Source: Ulva prolifera (Eukaryota > Chlorophyta > Ulvophyceae > Ulvales > Ulvaceae). Taken from it: 64,000 nt of DNA. A model generated the notes under the pieces. The model made no database searches. It was given only the letters and a program-made list of their open reading frames with translations, and was not told the origin of the DNA. Below, in pieces: positions 61,069-64,000 of the stretch (the first letter of the stretch is position 1; every line of letters starts with the position of its first letter). The DNA is taken from assembly GCA_023078555.1 (NCBI GenBank), contig CM041202.1:744001-808000 (forward strand). Reading direction: 5' to 3'. Position numbers and translations under genes: made by a program.

Positions 61069-62795
61069 TCACAGGCAGACAGCCAGGATAACAAGGCCGA
61101 TGCCGATAGGCGTGAAGCTGCCGCCGATTGCCGCCTCCACGACGCGGTGGTCAAACCCCGACCGCGCGACCCGCACCGCGTCGCGCAACGTCACTGCCGC
61201 TGTCGACCACAGAAACGCCGCCACCACCGCCGCCCGCACAGCCGCTGCCCCGACCATCGCGTCTGCCGCGGCGCCGCAGCTGCTCGCGGCAGCGGCCGCG
61301 GCCGCGGCCGCAGCCGCGGGCACGTGGCAGCCGGCGAGCGCAGCGGCGGCGGCGGCGCCGCCGGCGAGTGCCACGCCGGTGGCGAGCGCGAGCGCGGCGC
61401 GGGGGCTGAGGGCGACGGCCAGCGTGCGCACCCCGGCGGCGGCGTCGCCGCGGCGGTCGTTGATGTCCATGAGCACCTCCCGGAAGCAGATGCCGCCAAA
61501 GAGGAAAGCGGTGGACGGCAGCGCGGCCTGCAGCGCCAACGGCCCCTGCACGCATGCGCAATGCCGCCTTAGCACGATGACCGTGTGTGATGACTGCGTC
61601 CATGCACGAATGTTCATGACAATGAACAACATCAAGACAAAATTGCAACTCAACAATTGCTGTCCATTCTCTTTCAACATCACGTTCAGAGCCAGGACGA
61701 GGTGTCAGTGTGGTGAGGGCACCGGGAGGGGGGGTCCGCACGGCGACGGCGAGGGCGCCGCTGAGGGGCGACGCGGCGATGATGAACGCAACCGCGAGGT
61801 TCTTCACCGCAGTGACGCGCTTCAGGAGCGGCGTGTACGCGACGGTGATGGCGGCGGAGGCGGCGATGATGCAGCGCAGCGGCGGGGAGGGGAGCAGGCA
61901 CGCGAGGCAGAGGACGGCGATGTAGATGAGCGACGCCAGCAGCAGGGCGCCGTCGGGGGTAACTTGGCCGCTGCACAGGGCACGCAGGGGCGTTGCTGTG
62001 CTTGGTATGGGATAGCGGTCGTGGGGGTTCTATGTGTTGTTGACACGGCTCTGAAGGGTGACGGGATGAGTCGCAGAGACAGCCCTAGCTAGAGGGACTG
62101 CATGATGTCGATGTGTGAGCTAGGGATGTGAGTGATATATGCTGGAAAAGCGATACCCTTCTTCCGAAAGCTTGGAGTTTGGTCATTGTGGCAATGATGA
62201 CAATGAATGGCCAGGAAGGGCCAGCGGAGTGGATGAGTAGTGACTGCATGTTGATGTGTGGCTATTGCGCAGACGCTGCTTCACCAGTGGTAGCCTGATC
62301 CGGCAGTGCTGTAGGAGGAGACTGAACTACTGCCGGACTGCGCAGGCGCAGGTAGCAGGGTTGATGCACACCTGGGGATGGGTTTGTCGGGTGCGTTGAT
62401 CTCGTCGACGCCCAGGCGGAAGTCAAAGTAATCGTTCACGACGACGGAGCTGACTGCTATGGCTGTGGATATAATGGCCATGATCCAGACGGTGGGTGTC
62501 ATGAGGACACTCCAGGACTTGACCGCCCCGAAGGCGCCAACAAAGACGAGCATGAACGACGGAGCCACGTTCACAAGGCGGGCCATCTTGATGTATGCCC
62601 GCACTTGCTCAACATTCTTCGTCAGAGCTGATTTGAATGATCCAGGCCACATTGCGGCCAAGAAGACGCTGTTCCATTGTCCTTCTGGGAGTGGTTCCAG
62701 CTCGCTTTCGCCTCCAGACGCTGCCAGCTCAGCTCTGCGGGCGACTTTACACAAGCCATCCCGAGAGACGTGTTTACGGCATGGGAAGATGGAGC
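61069..62795 (-). CDS. UbiA-family membrane prenyltransferase, 5' end uncertain
   Basis: Enzymes of this family attach an isoprenoid chain to an aromatic or glycerol-phosphate acceptor inside a membrane, using Mg2+. Exons on the - strand: 62795-62372, 61970-61742 and 61545-61069, phase-matched, about 375 residues to TGA. Both diagnostic Asp motifs are present: NDYFDFRLGVD in the first exon and DINDRRGD in the last, each binding the diphosphate through Mg2+. INAPDKPIPSGQVTPDG spans the first junction exactly. YTPLLKRVTAVKN and FREVLMD match the branch that includes geranylgeranylglyceryl phosphate synthase-like and plastid homogentisate or menaquinone-type enzymes; the substrate cannot be fixed from sequence. 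Several transmembrane helices are visible. An alanine-rich loop with 11 consecutive Ala follows the second Asp motif. The basic, Ser/Arg/Ala-containing N-terminus resembles a plastid transit peptide; the start codon may lie in another exon. Confidence 0.85.
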
Positions 62796-64000
62796 CTGCA
62801 TCAACAGGGCATGTGTGAGAGCTCCGACCACTGCAGGCGGACCCGCATGACGATGATGGGCCGAGAGTGCTCGACCTGCACACGGCATGGACTCCGATCC
62901 ACAAACACATCGCAGGCATGTCAAAATCACTTCAATTCTTGAGTAGTCTGGCAGGCCGGGCTCGCGATCTTGCAGTCGACACGCCCGGACCGGCCGATGG
63001 GACATCGGACATCGGAAGGTCGCCAATGACACACCGCGCTGCCACGCACATAAGCCACGCAGAGATACACGATACTAGTCGCAAAAAGTCCCTGGATGAG
63101 TACGTCAATGCACTTGAGCAATCAGCGATGTAGCGGCGCTGTGGATATAGCCCCCGTAGACGCGAGTGCCTGTCGCAGCGTTGGTCAAGCATCGCTGTAG
63201 ACGTGTGTACGGGAACCAGGACCAAAAGATGCCTTACACTTCGAGGCAAACGTATCGAGATTAATCGCCATGTCAGCTGCATGTTGGCAGATCGCACATT
63301 CGGCACCTGGAACATATGTTCGCGTGCGGTGAGATGCGTTCGAAGTGCTGGCGATGCAACGGGAACAACCTGCAACAAACATGTCGACACAAGCGATGCA
63401 GCAGTCTATCCGATGATCTGCTATCTGTTCAATCTGTCGTGGATGTCCGGGCGAGAGCACGAGTCCAGCTATGCAGTGTCACTGCCGCTCGCAAAGCACT
63501 GAATAGCAATCGCTCCTGCTCCCACCATACAAACATGCACATGCTATAGCACGCTATAGCAGCTTCACCCTCTTGCGTGCGGACACGGGTTGCCGCTCTG
63601 TTTCTTTTTATGCAATGCATGCCTGCGTGCTGACTCACCTCGCAGGCTCTCCGGAGGACCAACTGCGGATCGCGGGCATGGCGCTCAGCGAGGATTGGAC
63701 GTAAAATCATAGATCGCATCAGCCGCATGGGAAGGCCTGGTGCGCATGCGCGGCAGGCTTGCTGAGGTTGAATGTGACCATGGACTTGCCAGGCATGCAG
63801 GGAAGCTGTGCAGCACAGCTATGTCTACCCGAAAGGAAGTTCGCCGATTCACAGGTACTGCGTACGTCATGAATGATGCTTATTTATCGGTGCCGGGTCC
63901 TGGCCAGGGAAAATACGTGGAGAAAGAATGCAACACAGCAACGCCCCGACGGAACTGCACCTCCGGCCCTGACTGCACGAGCCTGGACAAGGCACTTGCA
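62796..64000. other. Upstream flank of the prenyltransferase gene, no gene recognised
   Basis: The frame of the first prenyltransferase exon stays open upstream to 62919, but an ATGCAG acceptor at 62796 makes an exon boundary likely. A first exon could lie here. A - strand ORF of 152 codons (62932-63390) has no recognisable features. No other gene was supported up to the window end. Confidence 0.35.

Noticed and set aside
60875..62092. 405-codon + strand ORF
   Set aside because: Lies antisense to two prenyltransferase exons whose frame is proven by both Asp motifs and splice phases; it is a shadow.
1..64000. CRISPR arrays, rRNA, tRNA and telomere repeats
   Set aside because: No spaced identical repeats, no rRNA signature, no convincing tRNA cloverleaf or B-box, and no TTTAGGG-type arrays were seen by eye. 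A tRNAscan-SE run would be decisive for tRNAs.

Overview
This window reads as nuclear DNA of a eukaryotic alga. Genes are split by many introns of about 200-1300 nt. Most donors read GTGCG or GTGAG, acceptors read GTGCAG or CTGCAG, and at least one donor is GC. Exons are strongly GC-rich; the wide spaces between genes are more AT-rich and full of repeats. A plastid-type SecA encoded in the nucleus favours the green lineage, because red-lineage plastids normally keep secA in the plastid genome. A TGTAA polyadenylation-like motif after one ORF agrees with this. The species cannot be named from sequence alone; a chlorophyte or prasinophyte-like alga with a fairly large genome is the best guess.

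Layout: (1) 1-8566, + strand: plastid SecA translocase ATPase in 13 visible exons, with the 5' end outside the window. (2) 8567-11280: no gene recognised. (3) About 11.3-15.1 kb, + strand: a Cys-rich, possibly secreted modular protein in 5 linked exons plus a candidate signal-peptide exon. (4) 15.1-20.4 kb: repeats, including an inverted-repeat element and a probable transposon remnant. (5) 20386-24558, - strand: a complete 5-exon gene for a 516-residue protein with a signal peptide and an exon-by-exon internal duplication. (6) 24.6-29.2 kb: no gene recognised. (7) 29211-40881: two diverged head-to-tail copies of a unit of about 6 kb, of unknown nature, ending in conserved hairpins. (8) 40.9-49.3 kb: several exon-like fragments that could not be joined into a gene. 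(9) 49277-58520, - strand: an ankyrin-repeat protein with a very long disordered tail. (10) 61069-62795, - strand: a UbiA-family membrane prenyltransferase.

The SecA, ankyrin and 516-residue models rest on splice-site phase: every junction was counted by position and keeps the reading frame. SecA and the prenyltransferase are plastid or membrane housekeeping functions. The two modular secretory genes share an architecture (modules bounded by matching intron phases) but no obvious sequence, and they match no family I recognise. With the 6-kb tandem unit, they are the most novel material here. No CRISPR array, rRNA or convincing tRNA was seen.
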